Of a stretch of 55,179 bases of DNA, positions 44,749 through 54,395 are shown in pieces (the stretch's first letter is position 1; the number at the start of each line of letters is the position of its first letter). The DNA is from Gammaproteobacteria bacterium (GTDB lineage: Bacteria; Pseudomonadota; Gammaproteobacteria; Steroidobacterales; Woeseiaceae). The notes under the pieces were generated by a model. It saw only the letters and a program-made list of their open reading frames with translations. It did no database searches and was not told the DNA's origin. Location: positions 1 through 55,179 of the forward strand of contig JAOTZC010000015.1 in the NCBI GenBank assembly GCA_029861535.1. Direction: 5' to 3'. The position numbers and the translations under genes were made by a program.

Positions 44749-45942
44749 TTAGTCAATTTCGATTCCGACGGCGACAGCCTCGCCACCACCAATACATAGC
44801 GACGCGACACCACGCTTCAGGCCACGCGAGCGCATCGCATGCACCAAGGTCGTAGTAATGCGTGCACCACTGGCACCGATGGGGTGTCCAAGCGCGCAGG
44901 CGCCGCCGTTAACGTTGACCTTGGCAGGATCAATACCGACGTCTTTCATTGCCGCCATGGTAACCACAGCAAACGCCTCATTGATCTCGTATAAATCCAC
45001 AGTATCCGGGCTCCAACCCAGGCTCTCGTGCAATTTAATAATTGCCGAGATCGGCGCCGTCGTAAACCAGGCCGGTTCATGGGCAAAGCTCGAATGGCCG
45101 ACCAGGCGGGCGAGAACTGCAATGCCACGCTTTTTGGCGTCAGCCGCGGTCATCAGGATTGTGGCCGCAGCGCCGTCAGATATCGACGACGAACTTGCGG
45201 CTGTGACCGTACCGTCTTTGGCAAACGCGGCCCTCAATGTCGGTATCTTATCGATGTTGACCGTGCCCGGCGTTTCGTCGGCATCGACGACGATTTCGCC
45301 TTTGCGCGTTTTGATTGTGACTGACGTGGTTTCGGCGGCGAATTTGCCATCGGCAAGTGCTGATTGGGCGCGTGTAACGGATTCGATGGCAAACGCGTCC
45401 TGATCTTCGCGGGAAAATCCGTATTTCGTCGCTGTGTTCTCAGCGAAGTGACCCATCATCTCACCCTCGTAAGGATCTTGTAGGCCGTCGATGAACATGT
45501 GGTCGAGTACTTCCTGGTGTCCCATGCGATAGCCTGCGCGTGCCTTTGGCAACAAGTAAGGCGCGTTGCTCATCGATTCGAGGCCACCGGCAACCACGAT
45601 ACCGGCACTGCCTGCTTTGATCATGTCGTGTCCCAGCATGATTGTTTTCATGCCCGAGCCGCACATCTTGTTTACCGTCGTGCATGGCACGCCAAGCGGG
45701 ATACCGGCGCCCAGCGCGGCCTGTCGTGCCGGCGCTTGGCCCAGTCCAGCCGGTAACACGCAACCCATCAGTGTCTGATCGATATCGGCTGCGTCGATCC
45801 CGGAATCAGCGATAGCGGCTGCAATTGCGGTGGCGCCCAATTCGGGTGATGTGGCGCCGGCGAGGGCGCCCTGAAAAGCGCCGATAGGTGTGCGTCGCGC
45901 GGCGACGATTACGATCGGGTCCGTTGCCGATTCTGCGATCAT
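44749..45942 (-). CDS. Acetyl-CoA acyltransferase (thiolase)
   Basis: 397 residues from ATG 45942; an in-frame TTG at 45963 exists, but a GGAG eight bases upstream favours the ATG. Thiolase landmarks: acyl-binding cysteine in VNKMCGSGMKTIML, NVNGGACALGHPIGASGAR with the active His, and CIGGGEAVAVGIE with the second Cys replaced in context by the usual C-x-G motif (SLCIGGGEA). Cleaves 3-ketoacyl-CoA or condenses two acetyl-CoA. Middle gene of the plsC-thiolase-SDR run, so degradation of branched or short acyl-CoA is likely. Confidence 0.93.
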   Translation of the reverse strand: MIAESATDPIVIVAARRTPIGAFQGALAGATSPELGATAIAAAIADSGIDAADIDQTLMGCVLPAGLGQAPARQAALGAGIPLGVPCTTVNKMCGSGMKTIMLGHDMIKAGSAGIVVAGGLESMSNAPYLLPKARAGYRMGHQEVLDHMFIDGLQDPYEGEMMGHFAENTATKYGFSREDQDAFAIESVTRAQSALADGKFAAETTSVTIKTRKGEIVVDADETPGTVNIDKIPTLRAAFAKDGTVTAASSSSISDGAAATILMTAADAKKRGIAVLARLVGHSSFAHEPAWFTTAPISAIIKLHESLGWSPDTVDLYEINEAFAVVTMAAMKDVGIDPAKVNVNGGACALGHPIGASGARITTTLVHAMRSRGLKRGVASLCIGGGEAVAVGIEID

Positions 45943-45975
45943 TGGAGTCTCCGGGTCGGGCAACGAAGAATGGGG

Positions 45976-46716
45976 TCAATCCTCGTTGTTTTCAAGCAAA
46001 TCTGGCTCGTCCAAAATGCGCAGGATTCTGGCGCGGGCGTCCGCAGCCAACGAGCGGTGATCCACAAACGTCGGGTCGTGGGGTGAAATCGGCGCCAGAA
46101 TGTCGATGCCCAGGCGGCAAGGCCTGGGTAGCCAGCGACCCGACGGCATCATATGCCGGGTGCCAGAAATTGCGATCGGCACGACCGGCATTTCACCTCT
46201 GGTCGCTGCGACGAACGCGCCCGGGCGGAATCGGCCTAGCCCTGTCTGTTCGTCAAAGGTGCCCTCAGGAAAGAAGGCCAGCGATTGACCGCCCTGTGCC
46301 GCTTTGACGATTTGTCGCGCGTCACGGGCGCTTCCGGCCGCCGTGAATCGCTCGACAAATCGCGAGCCTGCCCGGCGTAGCAGGAAATGCACGATCGGAA
46401 TATCACGCATCTCGCCCTTGATGACAAAAGAGAATCGTGGTGGTAGGACGGCTCGCAGCAACGGCCCGTCCACATAGCTGGCGTGGTTCGCTACGACCAC
46501 GCAATGTCCATCCGGCAGCGCCTCGAGGCCGTTGACGTCCACCGGCACCCCTGACAGCAGAAAAGCGGCTTTCGCCGCCGCCGCCGTGAGCCAACGCCGC
46601 GCCGGCAGCCCTGGCACGATTGTGACGACGAGCAGAGAAAAGAGCACAACAATGAGGAAAACTACCCAAGCATAGAGGCCCCAGAGCCGCTCCAGCAAAG
46701 CTGTGACGTACTTCAC
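45976..46716 (-). CDS. plsC: 1-acyl-sn-glycerol-3-phosphate acyltransferase
   Basis: 246-residue membrane-bound acyltransferase with one N-terminal hydrophobic segment (about 12-34), the acyltransferase box NHASYVDGPLL (HX4D, about 75-85) and the glycerol-phosphate motif FFPEGTFDEQTGLG (about 150-163). Produces phosphatidic acid or a related lysophospholipid product. GTG 46716 is the proposed start, without clear Shine-Dalgarno. The gene precedes the thiolase by 33 bases and is divergent from xerD. Several PlsC paralogues are normal, so this may not be the housekeeping copy. Confidence 0.88.
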   Translation of the reverse strand: MKYVTALLERLWGLYAWVVFLIVVLFSLLVVTIVPGLPARRWLTAAAAKAAFLLSGVPVDVNGLEALPDGHCVVVANHASYVDGPLLRAVLPPRFSFVIKGEMRDIPIVHFLLRRAGSRFVERFTAAGSARDARQIVKAAQGGQSLAFFPEGTFDEQTGLGRFRPGAFVAATRGEMPVVPIAISGTRHMMPSGRWLPRPCRLGIDILAPISPHDPTFVDHRSLAADARARILRILDEPDLLENNED

Positions 46717-46857
46717 TTTATGTTAACGCCTTACCTAATCTGTGAAGCCGGTCACGCCGGCTATGAGGCATCGTTATCATACTCAAAAACTTGAAAAAGT
46801 TGTGCGTCTGGCGGATTTCGCTGGCGCGCCGGCGCAAAGGATTGCGCGGATTCGCAG

Positions 46858-47799
46858 ATGGATACTATGGCAAGTACCAGTAGCAACAAACAGTCTTCGG
46901 ACAAAATCGAACGGTCTGAACAGATGGTTGATCGGTTCCTCGATGCAATCTGGATGGAGCGCGGCCTGTCCCAGAATACTCTGGGCGCGTACCGGGCCGA
47001 TCTGATGACGCTGGGTCGTGGGCTCTCTGAGCAGAATAAGTCCATCGACATGGCGGACAAGGCCGACCTGCTGGCGTTTATCGCCAAGCGCGTCGAGTCC
47101 GGCGCCAAACCAAGGTCGACCGCGAGACAGCTCTCGAGCTTCCGACGCTTCTTTCGCTACATCATGCGCGAGGGAATGCGCGACTCGGACCCAACCGCCG
47201 ATATCGAGATGCCCCGCATTGGCCGCTCGTTACCGAAAACCCTGACCGAGGACGAGGTCGACTCGTTGCTCAATGCACCCAATACCGATGAGCCGCTTGG
47301 CCATCGCGATCGGGCGATGCTCGAGCTGTTGTACGCGACCGGCCTGCGTGTCTCTGAGCTGATCAATCTGACGCAGTCGCAAATCAACTTTAATCAGGGC
47401 GTATTGCGCATCGTCGGCAAAGGCGATCGTGAGCGCTTAATCCCGCTTGGCGACGAATCGCAGCGTTGGATTCGCGAATTTATCGACGGCCCCCGAATGG
47501 AAATTCTACTTGAGCGGCAGACGGACTATCTGTTTCCGACCCGCCGTGGCGACCGCATGACGCGGCAGGCTTTTTGGCACATCATCAAGCGCTATGCAGA
47601 GAAAGCTGGCATCGGCAAAAAGATGTCTCCGCATAGCTTGCGGCATGCATTCGCGACTCACTTGTTAAACCACGGCGCAGACCTGCGTGTCGTACAGCTA
47701 TTGCTGGGCCACAGTGATCTGTCGACCACACAGATCTATACGCATGTTGCCCGTGAGCGACTTAAGGATTTGCACGGCGAACACCATCCTCGCGGCTGA
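46858..47799 (+). CDS. xerD: Site-specific tyrosine recombinase XerD
   Basis: 313 residues. N-terminal SAM-like domain (about 22-105) and catalytic domain with all active residues: Arg164 (ATGLRVSEL), Lys188 (GKGDRERLIPL), His259 and Arg262 (PHSLRHAFATHLL), His285 (LLGHSDLSTTQIY) and Tyr294. Resolves chromosome dimers at dif with XerC and FtsK. The gene is followed by dsbC, the same order as in E. coli, confirming the housekeeping XerD rather than a phage integrase. ATG 46867 is an alternative start three codons in. Confidence 0.95.
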   Translation: MDTMASTSSNKQSSDKIERSEQMVDRFLDAIWMERGLSQNTLGAYRADLMTLGRGLSEQNKSIDMADKADLLAFIAKRVESGAKPRSTARQLSSFRRFFRYIMREGMRDSDPTADIEMPRIGRSLPKTLTEDEVDSLLNAPNTDEPLGHRDRAMLELLYATGLRVSELINLTQSQINFNQGVLRIVGKGDRERLIPLGDESQRWIREFIDGPRMEILLERQTDYLFPTRRGDRMTRQAFWHIIKRYAEKAGIGKKMSPHSLRHAFATHLLNHGADLRVVQLLLGHSDLSTTQIYTHVARERLKDLHGEHHPRG

Positions 47800-47873
47800 A
47801 GTTCCGGCCGTAAAAGCTCGCGGCAGGCGAAACAAAACTCGCCAAAGCAGGGTCTAATCTTGGGTGACTTTGC

Positions 47874-47879
47874 TACACT
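47874..47879 (+). promoter_or_regulatory. Possible extended -10 promoter of dsbC
   Basis: TGCTACACT (TGn before TACACT) ends 32 bases before the dsbC ATG. The -35 region is poor, which extended -10 promoters tolerate. Confidence 0.35.
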
Positions 47880-47911
47880 AATCCCACTAAATCCGCCCGA
47901 GGAAACGAGAA

Positions 47912-48661
47912 ATGACCCGTAAACTGTTTATTTCGCTGTCGTTAGCGACCTGCCTGGTTTTAGGCTCGTTGGCTCTGGCGGCCGATACCGATTCGAACCT
48001 CGACGGTGTACGGGCTCGTATTTCGGGGTTATTTGACGTAATTGAGCCGGAAAACGTCAACAAAAGCCCGATTGATGGCTGGTACAAAATTCAGAAGGGA
48101 TCCATCATCGCTTATGTGTCGGAAGACGGTCGCTACTTGTTGCAAGGCGATTTAATCGATCTGGACAATGGCGTTAACTTGACTGACATCAGTCGCGACG
48201 AAGCGCGGCGCGAAGTCATGGCGAGAGTTTCTGACGACGAGGTGATCAGTTTCGCGCCGAGCGACGTCAAATATACGGTCACAGTTTTTACAGACGTTGG
48301 CTGCACGTACTGTCGACGACTGCACAGCCAGATCGACGAATATCTCGCGCACGGCATCGAAGTTCGTTATCTGCTTTATCCGCGCAACGGGCCAGCGTCC
48401 CGCGAGTGGAACACGTCCGAAGAGGTTTGGTGCGCCACCGATAGAAATGGCGCATTGACAGCCGCCAAACTCGATCGCAAGTTCGAAACGTCGGCCTGCG
48501 ACGCGTCGATCATCCAGGATCACTACGTGCTGGGTCAGGAAATCGGTTTGTCCGGCACGCCGGCGATCGTGCTCGAAGACGGTACGCTGATCGGTGGTTA
48601 CGTGCCGGCCGATGCGCTTTCGCAGCAGCTTGAGCAAAAAATAGCGCAAGCCAGCCGCTAG
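47912..48661 (+). CDS. dsbC: Thiol:disulfide interchange protein DsbC
   Basis: 249-residue periplasmic disulfide isomerase. Signal peptide residues 1-24 (MTRKLFISLSLATCLVLGS..., cleavage about ALA-AD), N-terminal dimerisation domain (about 25-90), then a thioredoxin-fold catalytic domain with active site TDVGCTYCRRLH (Cys131, Cys134) and a second structural cysteine pair (WCAT and SACD). Good Shine-Dalgarno (GAGGAAACGAG). It is kept reduced by DsbD in the inner membrane. Its stop codon shares CTAG with the convergent NUDIX gene. recJ, which follows dsbC in E. coli, is not present here. Confidence 0.95.
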   Translation: MTRKLFISLSLATCLVLGSLALAADTDSNLDGVRARISGLFDVIEPENVNKSPIDGWYKIQKGSIIAYVSEDGRYLLQGDLIDLDNGVNLTDISRDEARREVMARVSDDEVISFAPSDVKYTVTVFTDVGCTYCRRLHSQIDEYLAHGIEVRYLLYPRNGPASREWNTSEEVWCATDRNGALTAAKLDRKFETSACDASIIQDHYVLGQEIGLSGTPAIVLEDGTLIGGYVPADALSQQLEQKIAQASR

Positions 48662-49203
48662 AGCTTCGCTCGCCGCAACTCGTGGATATGCACGCCGTGG
48701 TTTTGGCCGCGATCCTCGAAATACATCTTTAACGCGTAGCGGCCGCTACGAAACGCGAGATCATCCCACGGGATTTCGTCCTGACTAAACAGACGCGACT
48801 CCAGGCTTTCGTCGCCGACGCCATACCCCCCTCTAAGCTTACCGGTGAAGAACAAGTGCACCTGGCCTGCATCGATGACGTCAATCGATGCGAATAAATG
48901 ACCGATCTCGATTTCGGCGCAGGCCTCCTCGAGCGTTTCCCGGGCGGCGCCCTCCGCCAACGATTCGCCGAGTTCCATGAAGCCCGCCGGCACCGTCCAG
49001 TAGCCGTAGCGCGGCTCAATCGCGCGCTTGCATAGCAGCACTTTGCCGTCTTGTTCGACAACGCAGCCGACGACGATGAGCGGATTCTGGTAGTGCACGG
49101 TATCGCAGCGTGCGCATGTCCAGCGTTCGCGGTTATCGTCCTCTGGTATCTTGCGCGCAACATCCGCACCGCAGCGCGGGCAATATTTCATCGGTGGCAA
49201 CAT
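48658..49203 (-). CDS. NUDIX hydrolase with N-terminal zinc ribbon
   Basis: About 181 residues from ATG 49203 (ATG 49191 also possible); the frame stays open further upstream but there it only reads through the tRNA-Leu gene. Four cysteines in CPRCGADVARK and CARCDTVHYQNP form a zinc ribbon. The Nudix box is GFMELGESLAEGAARETLEE, with Cys where the box has its last Gly. Likely hydrolyses a nucleoside diphosphate derivative such as NADH or a sugar nucleotide. The tRNA ends 19 bases before the proposed start, so the two may be co-transcribed. Confidence 0.88.
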   Translation of the reverse strand: MLPPMKYCPRCGADVARKIPEDDNRERWTCARCDTVHYQNPLIVVGCVVEQDGKVLLCKRAIEPRYGYWTVPAGFMELGESLAEGAARETLEEACAEIEIGHLFASIDVIDAGQVHLFFTGKLRGGYGVGDESLESRLFSQDEIPWDDLAFRSGRYALKMYFEDRGQNHGVHIHELRRAKL

Positions 49204-49221
49204 AAGATGTTCTACAAGTGT

Positions 49222-49308
49222 TGGTACCGGGAGGGGGACTTGAACCCCCATGGTGTTGCCACCGGTGGATTTTGAGTCCACTGCGTCTACCAATTCCGCC
49301 ATCCCGGC
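49222..49308 (-). tRNA. tRNA-Leu (anticodon CAA)
   Basis: An 87-base type II tRNA with long variable arm. Acceptor stem GCCGGGA pairs with TCCCGGT, the D-arm reads GGCGGAATTGGTAGACGC, the anticodon loop is CTCAAAA within the GTGGA/TCCAC stem (anticodon CAA), and the T-arm is GGGGGTTCAAGTCCCCC. The CCA end is encoded (49222-49224 on the + strand as TGG). It reads UUG leucine codons. Confidence 0.96.
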
Positions 49309-49455
49309 TATGCTCAATCGGGGCCAAAGGTGCGTGCCCTGGGTCGAATGCGGCGCACAGTATATGCGTGACGGGACGAGCCCGCCATAGGCCTCGACGG
49401 CAGTTTTTCGGATATTGCGACGTTTTTTTTGCTATGGGCATCTAATATTCGAGAC

Positions 49456-50055
49456 ATGAGCAAGTTTGCGGATATCCAGATCGATCGGGCGATTGTTCGG
49501 CGTGCGCAGCGCGGCGACGTGCGTGCACACGAGATCATCTATCGCGCTTTCGCAACGCCGGTCTACTCAATATGTCTTCGGTTTACGCGTGTGCCCGCGC
49601 ACGCCGAAGATCTGGTTCAGGAGACCTTTATCGAAGTGATGCGCTCGATTGCCAAGTTTCGCGGCGAAGCCAAGCTCGGCAGCTGGATTCGTCGTATCGC
49701 CGTAAGCAAGGCACTGATGTTTCTTCGTTCAGCCTGGACAAGTCGTAGCCAGTCACTTGCCGACGACTGGGATGATCTGACACCGGGCGACAACGCGAGT
49801 CACGGCATTTCGAAGCACCCGGACGATGCACTGGATCTGGACGCGGCACTGGCGAACCTGCCATCGGTTAGTCGAACCGTCGTTTGGTTGCACGATGTCG
49901 AAGGTTTTACGCACAAGGAGATCGCAACATTGATGGGTAAAACGGAGAGTTTTTCAAAGTCGCAGTTATCGCGCGCCTATCAGCGTCTGAAGCCAATGCT
50001 CGATGTGCACGAGAAAGAGATCAGCGCAGGCGGCGCGACGGCGAGGAGTTACTGA
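49456..50055 (+). CDS. ECF-type RNA polymerase sigma factor
   Basis: 199 residues from ATG 49456, chosen because MSKFADIQIDRAIVRRAQRG starts at the normal distance from region 2; an upstream frame to 49429 is possible. Region 2 spans about 20-90 (AHEIIYRAFATPVYSICLRF, AEDLVQETFIEVMRSI, KLGSWIRRIAVSKAL) and region 4 about 130-185 (LPSVSRTVVWLHDVEGFTHKEIATLMG). One base separates its stop from the next start, and the pair with a single-pass membrane protein suggests the sigma factor is controlled from the membrane. The third gene encodes a periplasmic PDZ protein. Confidence 0.93.
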   Translation: MSKFADIQIDRAIVRRAQRGDVRAHEIIYRAFATPVYSICLRFTRVPAHAEDLVQETFIEVMRSIAKFRGEAKLGSWIRRIAVSKALMFLRSAWTSRSQSLADDWDDLTPGDNASHGISKHPDDALDLDAALANLPSVSRTVVWLHDVEGFTHKEIATLMGKTESFSKSQLSRAYQRLKPMLDVHEKEISAGGATARSY

Positions 50056-50056
50056 G

Positions 50057-50641
50057 ATGGAAGAGTCAAAAAAGGGTGAAGAAATGATCTACGGCCTGAC
50101 GGTGGACGAACACACAGAATTGCAGCGCGGATTGCGGGAGCTCCCCGAAACCATGCCGCCGCGCGCTGTCTGGGTCAGAATTCGCGAGCAGGCCGAAGCG
50201 GAAGGACTGATCGGCAAACCAAGATTACGCCCGTCTGGCATTTGGGGCGCCGGCCTAGGGCTTGCAGCGACAGTTTTGTTGGCGGCCGTCATCGTGCCGG
50301 GTATCAGAAATTCCGGCGAGTCGACGTTTCCGGTGGTACCCGACAATCTGACGACGTCGAATTCCGAAGCAGTCAATGTACTTGAAGCTTTGATGGTTGA
50401 GTCACGACAACTGGAGAGTGATTTGCGTTCGTTGCCAGACGAACCGCACGTGGTGCGCGCGGGCACACAAGCGACAATTCTTGAACTCGAAGACCGCATC
50501 GCGGCAATTGACTACCAATTAAGTGACCCGGACGTGCAGATGACGCCGGAAGATCAGGAGATATTCTGGCGTGAACGCGTCAGGTTGATGAAATCGCTGG
50601 TCCGCTTGCGTTATGCGCAAGCGCAGCGGACGGCGTTTTGA
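50057..50641 (+). CDS. Single-pass membrane protein, candidate anti-sigma factor
   Basis: 194 residues from ATG 50057 (GAGGAG upstream). I recognise no named family. A cytoplasmic N-terminus (1-60; LQRGLRELPETMPPRAVW then VRIREQAEAEG) is followed by one membrane segment (about 61-82), a Ser/Thr/Asn-rich stretch and a helical C-terminal region (LEALMVESRQLESDLRSLP; LELEDRIAAIDYQL) expected in the periplasm. No HX3CX2C zinc motif is present. Position right after an ECF sigma gene and the topology are those of anti-sigma factors; the role is inferred only. Confidence 0.6.
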   Translation: MEESKKGEEMIYGLTVDEHTELQRGLRELPETMPPRAVWVRIREQAEAEGLIGKPRLRPSGIWGAGLGLAATVLLAAVIVPGIRNSGESTFPVVPDNLTTSNSEAVNVLEALMVESRQLESDLRSLPDEPHVVRAGTQATILELEDRIAAIDYQLSDPDVQMTPEDQEIFWRERVRLMKSLVRLRYAQAQRTAF

Positions 50642-50658
50642 GTTAGGAGAACGACACG

Positions 50659-51690
50659 ATGAAGACCATGAAAATTATCTTGCCGATTACTGCAGCATTG
50701 CTGCTTGCGGGGCAAGCGTCTGCGCAGACCGAGAACGAGCGGGAGGCCGAACGAGCCTCATCCGCGGAGGCCGAATTTGCCGAGCGCATGCGCGAGGCTG
50801 AAGAACGGCTCGCCGACGCGGCGCAGCGAGTTGCGGAATTGAGTTCAGAGCGACTAGGATCAATGGGCCTCGGCTCGGCGGAAGACATACAACGCTATGC
50901 GTTCGAATTCTCGAACAAACCTCGCATCGGCGTGACAATCGGAGAAGATGGTGAAGACGCGCCGGTGGAGGGTGTCAGCGTCATCGGTGTAACGCCAGGC
51001 AGTGCAGCCGCAGATGCCGGCATTCGCGCTGGCGATATTATTACCTCGGTGAACGGTGAATCCATGAGTGCCGAATCGTCCGAGTTCGCCAATATGCGGT
51101 TGCTCGATTTTATGAAAGGCGTCGAGGAAGGCGACAAACTCGATATCGAGTACTTGCGAGACGGCAATGTCGGTCGGGTGGAGCTTGAGCCGCGCGTCCG
51201 CGATAGCAGCGCATTCGCGTGGTTTTCCGGTACGCCGGGTGGTGCGATTCCGTCGGTTCCCGATATCCAAGTTGCGCCGGAAGTGATTGAGAGATTCCGC
51301 TTCGCGTTCGGGCGCTGGCGCGGCGTATGGGGTGACATGGAACTCGTTGAGCTGAGCGAGGGCCTTGGGCGCTACTTTGGTACTGACTCTGGCTTGCTGG
51401 TTATCAGCGCGCCGCAATCGAATGAATTCAAGTTGCAGGATGGCGACGTCATTCAAAGCATCGATGGCCGCGAGCCGTCGTCGGTCAATCACTGCATGCG
51501 CATTCTTGGTTCGTACCAGCCGGGGGAAAAACTCGAGCTGAACATTATGCGTGACAAGCGGCGCGAAAAAATCGAGATCGAGGTTCCGGACGATCGTTCG
51601 AGCCACTTATTTCGACATGCGCCGGAGCCGGTGAAACCGGCGATCGCACCGATGCCCGTACCACCGGTCGCGGTGGGTGAGCGCACCTAA
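50659..51690 (+). CDS. Periplasmic protein with two PDZ domains
   Basis: 343 residues. Signal peptide 1-22 (MKTMKIILPITAALLLAGQA then SAQ), a Glu/Ala/Arg-rich coiled coil (about 24-66), PDZ1 (about 88-178; VIGVTPGSAAADAGIRAGDI), PDZ2 (about 224-310; GLLVISAPQSNEFKLQDGDV) and a Pro-rich tail. No protease domain is present, unlike HtrA/DegP. It begins 18 bases after the membrane protein gene and probably takes part in the same sigma-factor control circuit, for example by sensing misfolded outer-membrane proteins; that is an inference from gene order. Shine-Dalgarno GTTAGGAGAA is good. Confidence 0.85.
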   Translation: MKTMKIILPITAALLLAGQASAQTENEREAERASSAEAEFAERMREAEERLADAAQRVAELSSERLGSMGLGSAEDIQRYAFEFSNKPRIGVTIGEDGEDAPVEGVSVIGVTPGSAAADAGIRAGDIITSVNGESMSAESSEFANMRLLDFMKGVEEGDKLDIEYLRDGNVGRVELEPRVRDSSAFAWFSGTPGGAIPSVPDIQVAPEVIERFRFAFGRWRGVWGDMELVELSEGLGRYFGTDSGLLVISAPQSNEFKLQDGDVIQSIDGREPSSVNHCMRILGSYQPGEKLELNIMRDKRREKIEIEVPDDRSSHLFRHAPEPVKPAIAPMPVPPVAVGERT

Positions 51691-51694
51691 ACAT

Positions 51695-51729
51695 CATGGG
51701 CGCGCATGGCTTTGTTACCATGCGCGCCC

Positions 51730-51732
<3 letters not shown>
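51695..51732 (+). promoter_or_regulatory. Hairpin covering the queA start codon
   Basis: CATGGGCGCGCATGG (51695-51709) and CCATGCGCGCCCATG (51718-51732) are perfectly complementary with an 8-base loop. The last three bases of the right arm are the queA ATG. No Shine-Dalgarno is seen in or before the hairpin. Confidence 0.7.
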
Positions 51733-53864
<2,132 letters not shown>

Positions 53865-53914
53865 GACTTAAGCTTTCCATCGCCAAAGGCGCCCATAAGT
53901 AAATAGACCTGTGC

Positions 53915-53920
53915 CATAAT
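53915..53920 (+). promoter_or_regulatory. Possible extended -10 promoter of yajC-secD
   Basis: TGCCATAAT (TGn before CATAAT) lies in the 179-base gap between tgt and yajC, about 124 bases upstream of the yajC start. A -35 is not obvious. Nothing else stands out in the gap apart from a short repeated GCTGTTCTG. Confidence 0.35.
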
Positions 53921-54043
53921 ACCGCGCTCGATTTTGCGGCTGTTCTGCAGAGAGCTGTTCTGATGGGCCTCCGCAAGAAGCCACGCAATCTCGGAATCTC
54001 TACCCTCGAAAATTCTTAGTAGAAAATCTCAGTGGAAAATCTC

Positions 54044-54367
54044 ATGGATTTTTTCATCAGTAACGCTTACGCACAGGGTGCACCACAGGCCGATCCGTTC
54101 GGCTTTCTGCTGCCAATGATTATTATTTTTGGCGCGTTCTACTTTTTATTAATACGTCCACAGCAGAAGAAACAAAAGGCACACGCCGATCTCGTCTCCG
54201 CATTGAACGTAGGCGACGAGGTGCTGACCGCCGGCGGCATTCTTGGCAAAGTCACCAATGTCACTGAGCATTATGCGGCCGTCGAGATTGCCGACAATGC
54301 GATTATCAAGGTTCAGAAGTCGAGCATTTCGCAAGTCGTGCCAAAAGGGACGGTCGACGCCGCCTGA
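54044..54367 (+). CDS. yajC: Sec translocase accessory subunit YajC
   Basis: 107 residues from ATG 54044; GTG 54032 is in frame but the family starts MDFFISNAYAQ. One membrane segment (about 20-42; FLLPMIIIFGAFYFLLIRP) is followed by a basic cytoplasmic tail QQKKQKAHADLVSAL and the beta-rich YajC domain (GDEVLTAGGILGKVT). Works with SecDF in the SecYEG holotranslocon. Precedes secD by 24 bases. Confidence 0.95.
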   Translation: MDFFISNAYAQGAPQADPFGFLLPMIIIFGAFYFLLIRPQQKKQKAHADLVSALNVGDEVLTAGGILGKVTNVTEHYAAVEIADNAIIKVQKSSISQVVPKGTVDAA

Positions 54368-54371
54368 CATC

Positions 54372-54395
54372 ATGCGTGCGGCTATAGCCCTATGA
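54372..54395 (+). CDS. Seven-codon minicistron overlapping the secD start
   Basis: ATG at 54372 opens a 7-codon frame (MRAAIAL) whose TGA at 54393-54395 overlaps the secD ATG (ATGA). It starts 4 bases after the yajC stop. secD itself has no clear Shine-Dalgarno, so ribosomes finishing yajC or this frame might restart at secD. Chance occurrence is likely for so short a frame. Confidence 0.25.
   Translation: MRAAIAL

Noticed and set aside
46858..47799. Tyrosine recombinase as a sign of an integrated element
   Set aside because: Sequence and the neighbouring dsbC identify housekeeping XerD; no attachment site or phage genes are nearby.
49218..49317. Peptide frame reading MAELVDAVDSKSTGGNTM... 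joined to the NUDIX protein
   Set aside because: This is the familiar translation of a tRNA-Leu gene; the clear cloverleaf at 49222-49308 explains it, so the NUDIX start is placed after it.
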